A stretch of DNA of 64,000 nucleotides from Sphingomonas sp. NBWT7 (GTDB lineage Bacteria; Pseudomonadota; Alphaproteobacteria; Sphingomonadales; Sphingomonadaceae): assembly GCF_014217605.1 (NCBI RefSeq), contig NZ_CP043639.1, positions 1 to 64,000 on the forward strand. Reading direction: 5' to 3'. Made by a program: the position numbers and the translations under genes. Below are positions 7,906 through 17,125 of this stretch, piece by piece (position 1 is the stretch's first letter; the number at the start of each line of letters is the position of its first letter). The notes below the pieces were generated by a model, which did no database searches, was not told where the DNA came from, and saw nothing but the letters and a program-made list of their open reading frames with translations.

Positions 7906-8547
7906 ATGACGCAAGCTGAACCGCGCGACGATGTCGCGGCCGTCGATGCGCCGGTCGAGCACGTCGCGCTATCCGATCCTGAGTTCAAGGCGCAACTGGC
8001 GCAGGTTATCCCGCACCTTCGCGCCTTCGGCCGTTCGTTGTCGGGCAATCGCGATCTCGCCGACGATCTGGTGCAGGAAACGCTGCTCAAGGCTTGGGCC
8101 GCGCGCAAGCGCTTTCAGGCGGGCACCAATATGCGCGCCTGGACCTTCATCATCTTGCGCAATCTGTATCTGTCGCAGATGCGCCGCGCGCGCTTCAAGG
8201 GCGAGTGGGACGATCTCGTCGCCGATCGCCTGCTTGCTGCGCCGGCGAGCCAGGACAAGCACGTCGAGCTCGCCGACATGCAGCGCGCGCTGCTTCATCT
8301 GCCGCAGCCGCAGCGTGAGGCGTTGATTCTCGTCGGCGCGGGTGGTTTCGCCTACGAAGAGGCAGCGGAGATCTGTGGCGTCGCAGTCGGCACGATCAAA
8401 AGCCGCGTCGCACGGGGCCGCGTCGCGCTGGAAAATCTGATGAGTGGCAGCGACATGACGTCGCGGACCGATCACACGGTCGTCGGCACCAAGGCGACGC
8501 TCGACGAGATCATGGACGAGGTCGACGAGCTTAGTCGCGATCGCTGA
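7906..8547 (+). CDS. ecfG: General stress response sigma factor EcfG
   Basis: ECF sigma factor: sigma2 region (FGRSLSGNRDLADDLVQETLLKAW, with RNLYLSQMRRARF) and sigma4 region (LPQPQREALILVGAGGFAYEEAAEICGVAVGTIKSRVARGR). It directs the general stress regulon from GGAAC/CGTT promoters and is held by NepR. I chose the ATG at 7906 (213 residues), since family members start near there; an in-frame ATG at 7813 would add 31 residues. The C-terminal tail (TLDEIMDEVDELSRDR) is acidic. Convergent with the small ORF at 8549. Confidence 0.92.
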   Translation: MTQAEPRDDVAAVDAPVEHVALSDPEFKAQLAQVIPHLRAFGRSLSGNRDLADDLVQETLLKAWAARKRFQAGTNMRAWTFIILRNLYLSQMRRARFKGEWDDLVADRLLAAPASQDKHVELADMQRALLHLPQPQREALILVGAGGFAYEEAAEICGVAVGTIKSRVARGRVALENLMSGSDMTSRTDHTVVGTKATLDEIMDEVDELSRDR

Positions 8548-8548
8548 T

Positions 8549-8725
8549 TTAGTGCGTCGTCGCGCGATCGAGCGCGGCAAGGTAGCGTTCGAGCTCCGGC
8601 GGCGAACGACGCGCGTCGCCGTAAGCACGCCGTAGCGCCTCGCCAAGCGCGTCAGTGGCGCGCGGTCGGCGGACGAAATATCCGGCAGCCGGCGCGTTCT
8701 GTGGCCCATGGTCACTACTCATCAT
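8549..8725 (-). CDS. Small possible NepR-like protein, convergent with ecfG
   Basis: Minus-strand ORF of 58 codons (ATG ATG start at 8725/8722) filling the gap between ecfG and glnE; its stop lies one base past the ecfG stop. The C-terminal half (DALGEALRRAYGDARRSPPE followed by L...L..LD) resembles the NepR pattern ALR..Y.......PDE...LL..L seen in the nearby nepR. This suggests a second anti-sigma-like protein. The ORF is short and GC-rich DNA gives chance ORFs, so both reality and function are uncertain. Confidence 0.5.
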   Translation of the reverse strand: MMSSDHGPQNAPAAGYFVRRPRATDALGEALRRAYGDARRSPPELERYLAALDRATTH

Positions 8726-8767
8726 GGGCGATAGAACGTCGCGACGAGGGAAGGGTTTCGTCGCGCG

Positions 8768-11467
8768 ATGGCTATCGAGATTTTGTCAAGCGAAAAATGT
8801 GAAGCCGCGACGGTCACCGGCGCGATCGAACGCGCCGCGCTCTATGCCCCGTTTCTCGCGATGCTACTTCGCCGCCAGCCCGATTTTTCTGCGGAGACCA
8901 TGGCGCGATCGGTGGAGATCGACCCCGCCGAGCCGCTCCGCCGTGCCCTGCGAATCGCACGGCGGCGGCTCGCGCTTCAGGTCGCGATCGGCGACCTTGC
9001 CGGCTGCCTCGATCTTTCGGGCGTTACGTGCGCGCTGAGCGACTTCGCCGATCTCGCGCTCGATCGCGCGATCGCGGCGGCGATCACCGAACGCTATCCT
9101 GATGCCGAGCCACGTGGGTTCGCCGCGATCGCGCTCGGCAAGCAGGGCAGCGGCGAGCTTAACTATTCGTCCGACATTGATCCGATCTTCCTGTTCGACC
9201 CCGAAACGCTGCCTCACCGCGCCAACGAGGAGCCGGTCGACGCGGCGGTGCGGATCGGGCGACGGGTGATCGAGCTTCTCCAGCAGCCCGACGGCGACGG
9301 CTACGTCCTGCGCGTCGATCTGCGCCTCCGTCCAAGCCCCGAGGCGACGCCAATCGCGCTCCCGATCGACGCGGCGATCGCTTATTACGAATCGCAGGCG
9401 CTGCCGTGGGAGCGCGCCGCGTTCATCCGTGCCCGCGCCGCCGCCGGTGATATCGCTCTCGGCAAGTCGTTCCTCGACGCCATTCGGCCGTTCATCTGGC
9501 GGCGCAGCCTCGATTTCGGGGCGATCGGTGAGATCGTCGCGATCACCCGCCGCATCCGTGATCATCATGCGCAAGGGCAAGCGTTCGGCCCGGGGTTCGA
9601 TCTGAAGCGCGGCCGTGGCGGCATTCGCGAGGTCGAGTTTTTCGCGCAGATCCACCAACTGATCCACGGCGGTCGCGAGCCGGCACTGCGCGTCGCCGAC
9701 ACCCGCGCCGCGCTTCGCGCGCTCGCCGACGCCGGGCGGATCGCGCTCGACGACGCAGCGGCGCTGATAGACGCCTACGTCGCACTGCGGACGGCCGAGC
9801 ATCGCGTCCAGATGATCGACGATCGCCAGACGCATCATCTGCCGACCGGCGCGGCGCTCGACCGCGTCGCGCAACTCGATGGGCGCACGGACGGGGCTGC
9901 GCTGCTCGATCACCTTCGTCCGCACGTCACGCGCGTCGCGGCGATCTTCGATCGGCTTGCACCGCCCGTGCCCGCCGGTCTGTCGTTCGACGCGGAAATC
10001 CTGACGGCGCATCTCGCGGCGCTCGGCTTCGATGCGCCCGAAGGCGCCGCGGCGCGGATCGCGGCTTGGCGCGCGGCGCGCTACCCTGCGCTGCGCAGCG
10101 CCGCGGCGCAGGCGGCGCTCGAGGCGGTGCTGCCCGGCCTCGTCTCGGCCTTCGCCGACGCAGCCGTGCCGCAGGCGGCGTTGCTGAGCCTCGACCGGCT
10201 GCTCGAACGATTGCCGAGCGCGGTGAACATCTTTCGCCTGCTCGAAGCGCGCCCGGCGCTCGCAACGCTGCTGGCGCAGTTGCTCAGCCACGCGCCGACG
10301 CTTGCCGACGAGCTGGCGCGGCGCCCCGATCTGCTTGATGGGCTGATCGATGCGTCCGCTTTCGATCCGGTCGGTGATGTCGCCGATCTCGCGCGGGAAA
10401 TGAAGCTGCGCGAGCGCGGCACGGACTATCAGGCGCAGCTCGAACACGTCCGCCGCGTCGTCGGTGATCGCCGCTTCGCGCTCGGCGCGCAGATCGTCGC
10501 GGGCAGTTCCGACCCACTCGAAGTCGCGGCCGGCTATTCGCGCGTCGCCGAAGCGGCGATCGCCGTGCTGACCGAGGCCACGATCGCGGAGTTCGCGCAC
10601 GCGCACGGCCATGTGACGGACAGCGAATTCGTCATCGTCGCGCTCGGCCGGCTCGGGGGCGGCGCGCTGACGCACGCGTCCGATCTCGATCTCGTTTACC
10701 TTTTCACCGGCGATTTCGCGGGTGAGTCGGACGGCGCCAAGCCGCTCGGCGCGACGCTTTACTACAATCGGCTCGCGCAGCGCGTGACGGCGGCGCTGTC
10801 GGTGCCGACCGCGGCCGGGCCGCTGTACCCGATCGACACGCGGCTGCGGCCGTCGGGTACGCAGGGACCGCTGGTCGTCAACCTCGCGTCGTTCGCGCAG
10901 TATCAGCGCGAGAGCGCTTGGACGTGGGAACATATGGCGCTCACCCGCGCGCGCGTCGTGTTCGGCACGCGCTCGGCACGCGATGCGGTGACGGACGTGA
11001 TTGACCAGGTGCTCGCCGGCGACCGGCCGCAGCGCGATCTCATCGCGGATGCGATCGCGATGCGTGCCGAGATGGCGGCGCACAAGCCGCCGGCGGGCGC
11101 GCTCGATGCCAAGTTGCTGCCCGGCGGACTCGTCGATCTCGAATTCGCCGTCCATGTCGCGCAGTTGACGCGCCGCACCGGCTTCCACCCCGATCTGGCA
11201 CAGGCGATCGCGGCGCTCGGCCTGCCATCCGCGATTGCCGAGGCGCACGATCTGCTCACACGGCTCATCGTCACGCTGCGCCTCGTCGCGCCCGACGCAG
11301 CGGCGCCCGATGCGCCGGCGACACGCGCGCTGATCGCCCGCGCGCTCCGCCTGCCCGACTGGGACGCGGTGGTTGCGGCCTTTGATGCGGCCCGGCAGGA
11401 GGTGATCGACGCGTGGAAGGAAGTGACCGATGGACCAACTGCCCGACGTGACGGTGACAGCGACTGA
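8768..11467 (+). CDS. glnE: Bifunctional glutamine synthetase adenylyltransferase/adenylyl-removing enzyme
   Basis: 899-residue GlnE, which attaches and removes AMP on glutamine synthetase in response to nitrogen status. Two nucleotidyltransferase domains are visible: GKQGSGELNYSSDIDPIFLF (about residue 124; removase half) and GRLGGGALTHASDLDLVYLF (about residue 627; transferase half), each with the GxGxxxxxSDxD metal site. Each is followed by a GlnD-type helical domain (RGGIREVEFFAQ; GGLVDLEFAVH). Length is normal, slightly shorter than in enterics. The 3' end overlaps the bcp start by 38 bases. Confidence 0.96.
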   Translation: MAIEILSSEKCEAATVTGAIERAALYAPFLAMLLRRQPDFSAETMARSVEIDPAEPLRRALRIARRRLALQVAIGDLAGCLDLSGVTCALSDFADLALDRAIAAAITERYPDAEPRGFAAIALGKQGSGELNYSSDIDPIFLFDPETLPHRANEEPVDAAVRIGRRVIELLQQPDGDGYVLRVDLRLRPSPEATPIALPIDAAIAYYESQALPWERAAFIRARAAAGDIALGKSFLDAIRPFIWRRSLDFGAIGEIVAITRRIRDHHAQGQAFGPGFDLKRGRGGIREVEFFAQIHQLIHGGREPALRVADTRAALRALADAGRIALDDAAALIDAYVALRTAEHRVQMIDDRQTHHLPTGAALDRVAQLDGRTDGAALLDHLRPHVTRVAAIFDRLAPPVPAGLSFDAEILTAHLAALGFDAPEGAAARIAAWRAARYPALRSAAAQAALEAVLPGLVSAFADAAVPQAALLSLDRLLERLPSAVNIFRLLEARPALATLLAQLLSHAPTLADELARRPDLLDGLIDASAFDPVGDVADLAREMKLRERGTDYQAQLEHVRRVVGDRRFALGAQIVAGSSDPLEVAAGYSRVAEAAIAVLTEATIAEFAHAHGHVTDSEFVIVALGRLGGGALTHASDLDLVYLFTGDFAGESDGAKPLGATLYYNRLAQRVTAALSVPTAAGPLYPIDTRLRPSGTQGPLVVNLASFAQYQRESAWTWEHMALTRARVVFGTRSARDAVTDVIDQVLAGDRPQRDLIADAIAMRAEMAAHKPPAGALDAKLLPGGLVDLEFAVHVAQLTRRTGFHPDLAQAIAALGLPSAIAEAHDLLTRLIVTLRLVAPDAAAPDAPATRALIARALRLPDWDAVVAAFDAARQEVIDAWKEVTDGPTARRDGDSD

Positions 11468-11876
11468 CGGTGCGCCCCTACGTCTGCACGATCAGCCGCG
11501 CCCGATCGTCATCTATTTCTATCCCAAGGACGATACCGCCGGCTGCACCCGCGAGGCGCAGGAATTTTCTGCGCTGATCGATGATTTTCGTGCTGCGGGT
11601 GTCGGCGTGCTCGGCATCTCGCGCGATACGCCCAAGCGCCACGCCAGCTTCACTGCCAAATACGATCTCGCCGTGCCGCTGGCGAGCGACGAGGAGGGCG
11701 CTGCCTGCGCCGCGTTTGGGGTATGGCTCGAGAAATCGATGTACGGCCGGCAATATATGGGAATCGAGCGATCGACCTTTCTGTTCGGTTCCGACGGCGC
11801 GCTCGTGCAGGCGTGGCGCAAGGTGAAGGTGCCCGGCCACGCCGCAGCGGTGCTCGAGGCTGCTCGCGCACTGTGA
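11430..11876 (+). CDS. bcp: Thioredoxin-dependent peroxiredoxin (BCP/PrxQ type)
   Basis: 148-residue thiol peroxidase that reduces hydroperoxides. YPKDDTAGCTREAQEF contains the peroxidatic Cys. The usual second Cys five residues later, as in E. coli BCP, is absent here (reads AQEF), so it may act as a 1-Cys type or use the later Cys in EEGAACAAFG. The start lies inside the glnE end, indicating translational coupling. The stop overlaps the next gene's GTG. Confidence 0.92.
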   Translation: MDQLPDVTVTATDGAPLRLHDQPRPIVIYFYPKDDTAGCTREAQEFSALIDDFRAAGVGVLGISRDTPKRHASFTAKYDLAVPLASDEEGAACAAFGVWLEKSMYGRQYMGIERSTFLFGSDGALVQAWRKVKVPGHAAAVLEAARAL

Positions 11877-12673
11877 CGATCGCATTGCCTAGTGTCGCGA
11901 CTGTGGCGCGCGCGGTGCTGGAAACTGCCGAGCCCGCCGCCAAGATCAAGGCGGCGCGGCGCGCGGCGCGGGCTTGGCGGCAGGGTGATCTCGCACATCG
12001 CTTCGACACGGAGATGCCCGCCGCGCCCGCGCGGCCAGATCGACCCGAACTGCTGCTGCCGGGGAGGATGCCGCGACGCGGCAAGGCGGGATCGGAGCGC
12101 GGGCGGATCGCGCTGCTCCATGCGCTGGCGCACATCGAATTTACCGCGATCGATCTCGCCTTCGACCTAGTCGGCCGTTTCGGAGCGCAGTTTTCGCGCA
12201 GCTTCGTCGACGACTGGATCTCGGTCGGCGCCGACGAGGCCATCCACTTCGCGCTGCTCGATCGGCGGCTGCGCGCGCTCGGCAGCGGTTACGGCGCGCT
12301 GCCCGCACACGCCGGGCTGTGGGAAGCGGCGGACGCGACCACCGACGACGTCGTCGCGCGCCTCGCGGTCGTGCCGATGGCGCTCGAGGCGCGCGGGCTC
12401 GACGTCACGCCGGTAACGGTCGAGCGGTTCGTCGCGGCCGGCGACGTTGCCAGTGCGAGGATCCTCCAGCGCATCTACCACGACGAGATCCGCCATGTCG
12501 GATACGGCACCAAATGGTTCGGAATCGCATGTGAGACGAACGGATTCGTGCCCGTTACGCATTGGCGCGCGATCATCCTGGCGCGATTTCGCGGCATCGT
12601 GAAAGCGCCGTTCAACGGCTCGGCGCGCGACTCTGCCGGCCTGACGCGCGAATTCTATGCCGATCTTGCGTAA
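11873..12673 (+). CDS. Ferritin-like DUF455 family protein
   Basis: 266-residue protein from a GTG start that overlaps the bcp stop. The metal-ligand motifs of a ferritin-like four-helix bundle are visible: HIEFTAIDLAFD, DEAIHFALLDRRL and IYHDEIRHVGYGTKWF (E..H and E..H pairs). It matches the DUF455/COG2833 family, whose biochemical function is not established; some family members are annotated as tRNA hydroxylase-like. The peroxiredoxin upstream suggests an oxidative or metal-related context. Confidence 0.85.
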   Translation: MTIALPSVATVARAVLETAEPAAKIKAARRAARAWRQGDLAHRFDTEMPAAPARPDRPELLLPGRMPRRGKAGSERGRIALLHALAHIEFTAIDLAFDLVGRFGAQFSRSFVDDWISVGADEAIHFALLDRRLRALGSGYGALPAHAGLWEAADATTDDVVARLAVVPMALEARGLDVTPVTVERFVAAGDVASARILQRIYHDEIRHVGYGTKWFGIACETNGFVPVTHWRAIILARFRGIVKAPFNGSARDSAGLTREFYADLA

Positions 12674-12801
12674 AGCACCGGACCGGGCCCAGTAACGGTG
12701 CGTCGGGATGCGGGGGGCCGCAATCCAGGCCAGTGATTGATAGAAAAGCGCGTCGGGTCGCCTCGGCGTACGTCGTTTGCACCGATTTCGTCCGGGGTTC
12801 G

Positions 12802-13998
12802 ATGACCAAGATTTTTACCGCGTCTGTTAACGGCCTTGCCGCCGGCGCCCGTTCGGCCTTCGCGCCGCGGCACGTGATCTTCCACGACGGCCAGTCGATC
12901 CGCCGGATCCGCCTCGGCGGGGTGTCGCAGGGTCTCGTTGCTGGGGTTGCCGCCACCGTCGTCGCTTTCGCGGGCTATGGCGCGGCTAGCGCGACGGGTG
13001 ACGCCGCGGTGGCGGCCGGCCTCGCTGCACCGGTACAGAGCGAGCAGCGTCTCGCCACGATGGAGCGCAAGCTCGTCCGCATGCAGGCGCGCGTCGCCAC
13101 TATCCGCGAGACTGCCGAGCAGCATGCTGCGCGGATCGAGCAGCGCCAGGCGCTGCTTGCCGCCGCGCTGACGGGGGAGGGTGATGAGAAGAAGCTTGCG
13201 CTGGCGACGCTCAAGCTTCAGCCGACCGACGATCGGCTTGCCGCCTATGTCGTGGCGCCGTTCGGCAAGCTCGAGCAGCGCCAGGCGACGCTTGCCGGCG
13301 AAGCGACGCGGCAGCTGCAGCAGCGCTACGCCATGGCGACGCGCGAGATCCGCAAGCTCGGCCTGCGCCCCGACCGCATCGTGAAGCAGGGCGCGGCGAT
13401 GGGTGGTCCGCTGATCCCGGCCGCGAGCGCCGAGGCGACCGCCGATCTCAGCGCCGACGCTCAGTTCCGTTCGCTGTTCATGACCTGGAAGAAGCTCGAC
13501 ACGCTCGAGCAGGGCGTGATTGCGATCCCCTCCGTCCAGCCGGTCCAGCATCTTAGCTTCACCAGCAATTTCGGGATCCGCAGCGATCCGTTCCGCGGGT
13601 CGGCGGCGATGCACGCCGGCGTCGACATCCCCGGCCCGACGGGCACGCCGATCTATGCCACCGCCGACGGGATCATCAGCCACGCCGAGCGCCAGGGCGG
13701 CTACGGCAATATGGTCGAGATCAATCACGGCAAGGGCATCGCCACCCGCTACGGCCACCTGTCGAAGATCATCGTGACCGCCAACGGGCGGGTGCGTCGC
13801 GGGCAGATCATCGGCCTGATGGGGTCGACCGGCCGTTCGACCGGGCCGCACCTCCATTATGAGGTCCGCATCGATGGCCATGCGGTCAATCCGGTGCCGT
13901 TCCTCACTACCGCGGATTATCTGCTTGCGGCGAAGGATCGTTCGGTCGGCCAGATCCCGATCTCGGCGACCGGCCCGGCGGCGCAGGACGGCCTCTGA
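12802..13998 (+). CDS. M23 family metallopeptidase (LytM/murein hydrolase domain)
   Basis: 398-residue envelope protein. An N-terminal cytosolic segment and a helix (about residues 39-62) precede a coiled coil (about 75-150, rich in Glu/Arg/Gln with QSEQRLATMERKLVRMQARV). The C-terminal LytM/M23 domain (about 260-375) has HAGVDIPGPTG, YGHLSKI and GPHLHYEVR, giving the H..D and HxH zinc ligands. Likely a peptidoglycan endopeptidase. I take the ATG at 12802; the open frame extends upstream over the 3' end of the DUF455 gene. Confidence 0.92.
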   Translation: MTKIFTASVNGLAAGARSAFAPRHVIFHDGQSIRRIRLGGVSQGLVAGVAATVVAFAGYGAASATGDAAVAAGLAAPVQSEQRLATMERKLVRMQARVATIRETAEQHAARIEQRQALLAAALTGEGDEKKLALATLKLQPTDDRLAAYVVAPFGKLEQRQATLAGEATRQLQQRYAMATREIRKLGLRPDRIVKQGAAMGGPLIPAASAEATADLSADAQFRSLFMTWKKLDTLEQGVIAIPSVQPVQHLSFTSNFGIRSDPFRGSAAMHAGVDIPGPTGTPIYATADGIISHAERQGGYGNMVEINHGKGIATRYGHLSKIIVTANGRVRRGQIIGLMGSTGRSTGPHLHYEVRIDGHAVNPVPFLTTADYLLAAKDRSVGQIPISATGPAAQDGL

Positions 13999-14038
13999 TC
14001 CGGTTGCGGGCGGGGCAGGGCAGGCTTATCTCGACGCC

Positions 14039-14377
14039 ATGGCAACGCTCGCACCCGATATCGCACTGACCGCGTCCGCCGCCGCGCGCGTCGCGGCGAT
14101 CGCCGCCAAGCAGAACAAGCCCGCGATCCTGCGCCTGTCGGTCGAAGGCGGCGGTTGCTCCGGTTTCCAGTACAAATTCGGGTTCGCCGACGCTCCTGAG
14201 GCCGGCGACACGATCGCCGAAACCGATGGCGTCCGCCTGGTCGTCGACGACATCAGCCTCGATCTCGTTCGCGGTGCGTCGGTCGACTATGTCGAATCGC
14301 TCGGCGGCGCGGCGTTCCGGGTCGACAATCCCGTCGCGGCATCGGGTTGCGGTTGCGGCACCAGCTTCTCGGTGTAA
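14039..14377 (+). CDS. erpA: Iron-sulfur cluster insertion protein ErpA/HesB type
   Basis: 112-residue A-type Fe-S carrier. The conserved cysteines are in GGGCSGFQYKFGF and the C-terminal CGCGTSFSV. ATG at 14039 gives the standard length; the frame continues upstream into the M23 gene's end in another frame. Delivers Fe-S clusters to apo-proteins such as isoprenoid-pathway enzymes. Followed immediately by xth. Confidence 0.93.
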   Translation: MATLAPDIALTASAAARVAAIAAKQNKPAILRLSVEGGGCSGFQYKFGFADAPEAGDTIAETDGVRLVVDDISLDLVRGASVDYVESLGGAAFRVDNPVAASGCGCGTSFSV

Positions 14378-14387
14378 GCAGCGTGGC

Positions 14388-15158
14388 GTGAAGATCGTCA
14401 CCTACAACGTCAACGGCATCAAGGCGCGGTTGCCGCGCCTGCTCGAATATCTCGCCGAGCAGCAGCCCGATATCGTCTGCTTGCAGGAACTGAAGTCGAG
14501 CGATGAGACTTTTCCCGAGGCGGAGATCCGCGCTGCCGGCTATGGCGCGGTGTGGCACGGGCAGAAGGGGTTCAACGGCGTCGCAGTGCTCGCCAAGGGC
14601 ATCGATCCTGTCGAGCGGCAGCGCGGCCTCGATGGCGAGCCCGAGGACGATCACAGCCGCTATCTCGAGTGCGACGTCGACGGGCTGACGGTCGCGTCGA
14701 TCTATCTGCCGAACGGCAATCCGCAGCCCGGCCCGAAGTTCGACTACAAGATCCGCTGGATCGAGCGGCTGGCGGCGCGTGCGCGCGTCCTGCTCGCGGC
14801 GGAATTGCCGGCGGTGCTCGCGGGCGATTACAACGTCATCGCCAACGACGACGATACCTTTTCGGTGCGGGCGATGGCGGACGACGCGCTGATGCAGCCC
14901 GAGAGCCGCGCAGGCTACCGCGCGCTGCTCGCACAGGGGTGGACCGATGCGCTGCGCGTGCGGCATCCCGCCGGGCGCGTGTGGACTTTCTGGGATTATC
15001 AGGCGGGGGCGTGGCAGCGTGACGCGGGCTTCCGCATCGATCACCTGCTGCTGTCGCCGGCAGTGGCGGATCGCTTGGTCGAGGCCGGCGTGGACAAGGC
15101 GTATCGCGGTCGCGAGAAAGCCAGCGACCACGTGCCGACTTGGGTCCGGCTGCGCTGA
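14388..15158 (+). CDS. xth: Exodeoxyribonuclease III
   Basis: 256-residue AP endonuclease/3' exonuclease of base-excision repair. Conserved elements: VKIVTYNVNGIKARL at the start, CLQELKSSDETFP (metal Glu), IYLPNGNP, AGDYNVIANDDD, FRIDHLLLSP and the catalytic SDHVPTWVRL. A GTG start 10 bases after erpA gives the family N-terminus. Confidence 0.96.
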   Translation: MKIVTYNVNGIKARLPRLLEYLAEQQPDIVCLQELKSSDETFPEAEIRAAGYGAVWHGQKGFNGVAVLAKGIDPVERQRGLDGEPEDDHSRYLECDVDGLTVASIYLPNGNPQPGPKFDYKIRWIERLAARARVLLAAELPAVLAGDYNVIANDDDTFSVRAMADDALMQPESRAGYRALLAQGWTDALRVRHPAGRVWTFWDYQAGAWQRDAGFRIDHLLLSPAVADRLVEAGVDKAYRGREKASDHVPTWVRLR

Positions 15159-15456
15159 ACGACACCATTCGCGCGTCCGTTACGCGTTTCGAGGCCGACG
15201 TTGGCCGATAGCCACGGCAAACGGCTTCCTCCCGAGCGTACGGCATCGGACAGCGCCGCGCTGTCCGTCCGGTAGCGAACACCAGGGTGGTAGCAAGTTG
15301 CGCCGTCGATCGGCGTATCGCGCCAACTGCCATGGCACACTGTGGGTTGAGGTTGGCTAAGTCATTGAAACAGCGTGTCCGCTGGAATTGGCACGCGCAA
15401 TGCAAAGCATCCGGTAGGCGGCGCACTCAAGCCTCGCCCGACCAGGAGACCATGCC
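15159..15456. other. Intergenic region with a perfect dyad and a sigma54-like site
   Basis: About 300 bases without a convincing gene. It holds a 10-bp-arm palindrome with one central base (15247-15267, CGGACAGCGC c GCGCTGTCCG), which could terminate xth or bind a regulator. It also holds a sigma54-like promoter at 15389-15404 and an AGGAG ribosome-binding site before the 15457 gene. Confidence 0.5.
15389..15404 (+). promoter_or_regulatory. Candidate sigma54-type promoter
   Basis: TGGCACGCGCAATGCA matches the -24 (TGGCAC) and -12 (TTGCA, one mismatch) elements with the required ten bases between GG and GC. It lies about 50 bases before the 15457 start. Whether this organism has RpoN is not visible here. 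Confidence 0.4.
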
Positions 15457-15693
15457 ATGACCCTCTTCGCGCTCACCGCCGCCCTCGCTCTCGGCACCGC
15501 TGCTGCCGCCCCGGTCGCGCCCTCGTCGGACCAGGTCGCCGTCACCCAGCCGACCCTCGCGCTCGATCCAGGCAGCGACAATCGCCGCGTGTGCGTCGTG
15601 GAGCAGCGCGTCGGCACGTTGATCGCCCGCAAGACCTGCCAGACCCGCGCTGCCTGGGTGGCACAGGGTATCGACCCGCTGGCGGCACGCTGA
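15457..15693 (+). CDS. Small secreted two-Cys protein, unknown function
   Basis: 78 residues: a signal peptide MTLFALTAALALGTAAAAPV, then a short mature part with RRVCVVEQRVGTLIARKTCQ, in which two Cys could form a disulfide. The start has AGGAG upstream. Short exported proteins with this C...KTC.TR..W pattern are familiar from sphingomonads, without assigned function. It stands alone with its own promoter region. Confidence 0.75.
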   Translation: MTLFALTAALALGTAAAAPVAPSSDQVAVTQPTLALDPGSDNRRVCVVEQRVGTLIARKTCQTRAAWVAQGIDPLAAR

Positions 15694-15743
15694 GCGGCGC
15701 TGTCGCACCGCAGAGGCCCGATCTACGATGAAAAGATGCTGAC

Positions 15744-15765
15744 GCCGGGGCTTCGCAGCCCCGGC
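15744..15765. terminator. GC-rich hairpin after the small secreted protein gene
   Basis: Perfect 9-bp stem GCCGGGGCT / AGCCCCGGC with a four-base loop, between the convergent genes ending at 15693 and 15875. No clear T-run follows, so terminator strength is uncertain. Confidence 0.45.
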
Positions 15766-15874
15766 AGCGGAGAGAAAGCGGGGCCGTGGCGCCCCGTCCG
15801 CCGCCCCGGTGTTCCGGCATCGACGTCTTGGATCAAACGCGTCATCGATCCCGGGCCGAGCGGTCTGCTAGCAG

Positions 15875-17029
15875 CTACAGATCCTTGCCGTAGATCTGAT
15901 AGACCTTGTTGACGCGGCTGCCGATCGTTTCGGCGATCGAACGCATCCCCTGATTGTCGTCGAGGATCCAGCCGATTTCCCCGCGCGTCGCGCTGTAGCG
16001 CGTCACCGACGCCCGCCGGATATATTCGATCATCATGAAGGCAAGCTGGCTCGCCATGCGCGATGATTGCAGCTCCTTCACCACACCCATCAATGGCACG
16101 CGCATCGTGCGCACCTTGGGCTTGCGCAGCCACAGCAGCAGCTTCGCCCAGCCGAACGGCAGCAGCGAGCCGTTGAGCCCTGCCAGCGGTTCGTTGAGAT
16201 CGGGCAGGGTGATCATGAACGCCACCGGCTTGCCGTCGAGTTCGGCGATGCGGATCAGGTCGTTGAAGACGATCGGCTTAAGCTTGACGCCGACGTCCTT
16301 GATCTCGGGCGGGGTCAGCGGCACGAAGCCCCAATTGGCCTCCCATGCATCGTTGAGAATCGACAGGATGATCGCCGCCTCCTCGTCGAAGCGCCGCTTG
16401 TCGACCTCACGCACGACGATGCGCGGGTTCTTCTCGCCCGATTTGATGATCCGCTGCACGATCGGCGGGAAATCGGGCCGGATGTCCAGCTCGTAGGTCA
16501 TTACCTGCTTGATCGGGTGATATCCCGCCGCTTCGATCCAGCCGCGATAGGCGGGCTTGGCGTGTCCCATCATCACCGTCGGCGGATGATCGAAGCCTTC
16601 GATGAGCAATCCGGGCTCTTCCCAGATCGACTGTGAGATCGGGCCAAGCACCAGCGCCACACCCTGCGCGCGTAACCACTCCTCCGCGCTGCCCAGCAGC
16701 GCGCGGAAGATATCCTCGTCTTCCGCCTCCATCAGTCCCCACTGGCCGCTGCCCGGGCCGAAGCCCTGCGCGGCGGGCATCTGCTGCGCGAGCGTATCGA
16801 TATGCGCGGAAATTCGGCCAACGACGCGGCCGTCGCGCTCGGCGAGGAAAAGCTGCGCCTTCGCGTGACTGTACCAGCCGTTCTTCTCGGGTGTGATCAG
16901 CCCCAGCGCCTCGCCCTTCAGCGGCGGCACCCAATTTGGATCGTCGCGATACAGACGGAACGGCAGGTCGACGAACGCCTTGCGGTCGCGCTTGGACGAT
17001 ATCGGGCGGATGGTGATCGCAGCTGCCAT
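15875..17029 (-). CDS. GNAT-like acyltransferase, candidate bacterial ceramide synthase
   Basis: 384-residue protein with GNAT-like character (AQLFLAERDGRVVGRISAHID near the N-terminus; IAELDGKPVAFMITLPDLNE later), matching the YghO-type family often misnamed dATP pyrophosphohydrolase. In Caulobacter a protein that I recall as of this type (bCerS) N-acylates the sphingoid base. The nearby desaturase and, 7 kb away, spt/acp/cerR-like genes make ceramide synthesis a good hypothesis. The start has TTACACGGCAACGC just before ATG. The family match is good; the specific reaction is inferred. Confidence 0.7.
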   Translation of the reverse strand: MAAAITIRPISSKRDRKAFVDLPFRLYRDDPNWVPPLKGEALGLITPEKNGWYSHAKAQLFLAERDGRVVGRISAHIDTLAQQMPAAQGFGPGSGQWGLMEAEDEDIFRALLGSAEEWLRAQGVALVLGPISQSIWEEPGLLIEGFDHPPTVMMGHAKPAYRGWIEAAGYHPIKQVMTYELDIRPDFPPIVQRIIKSGEKNPRIVVREVDKRRFDEEAAIILSILNDAWEANWGFVPLTPPEIKDVGVKLKPIVFNDLIRIAELDGKPVAFMITLPDLNEPLAGLNGSLLPFGWAKLLLWLRKPKVRTMRVPLMGVVKELQSSRMASQLAFMMIEYIRRASVTRYSATRGEIGWILDDNQGMRSIAETIGSRVNKVYQIYGKDL

Positions 17030-17125
17030 GCGTTGCCGTGTAATCGCCGCGAGCGATCATGGCGAGCGGCCTTTCCGCGCGCGCCGGGTCTGTTGCCGTC
17101 ACGCTCTCGCCACTATCTTTGGTCT

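Noticed and set aside
8864..11248. 794-codon open frame on the minus strand
   Set aside because: Antisense to glnE; Arg-rich shadow with no domain, caused by high GC codon bias.
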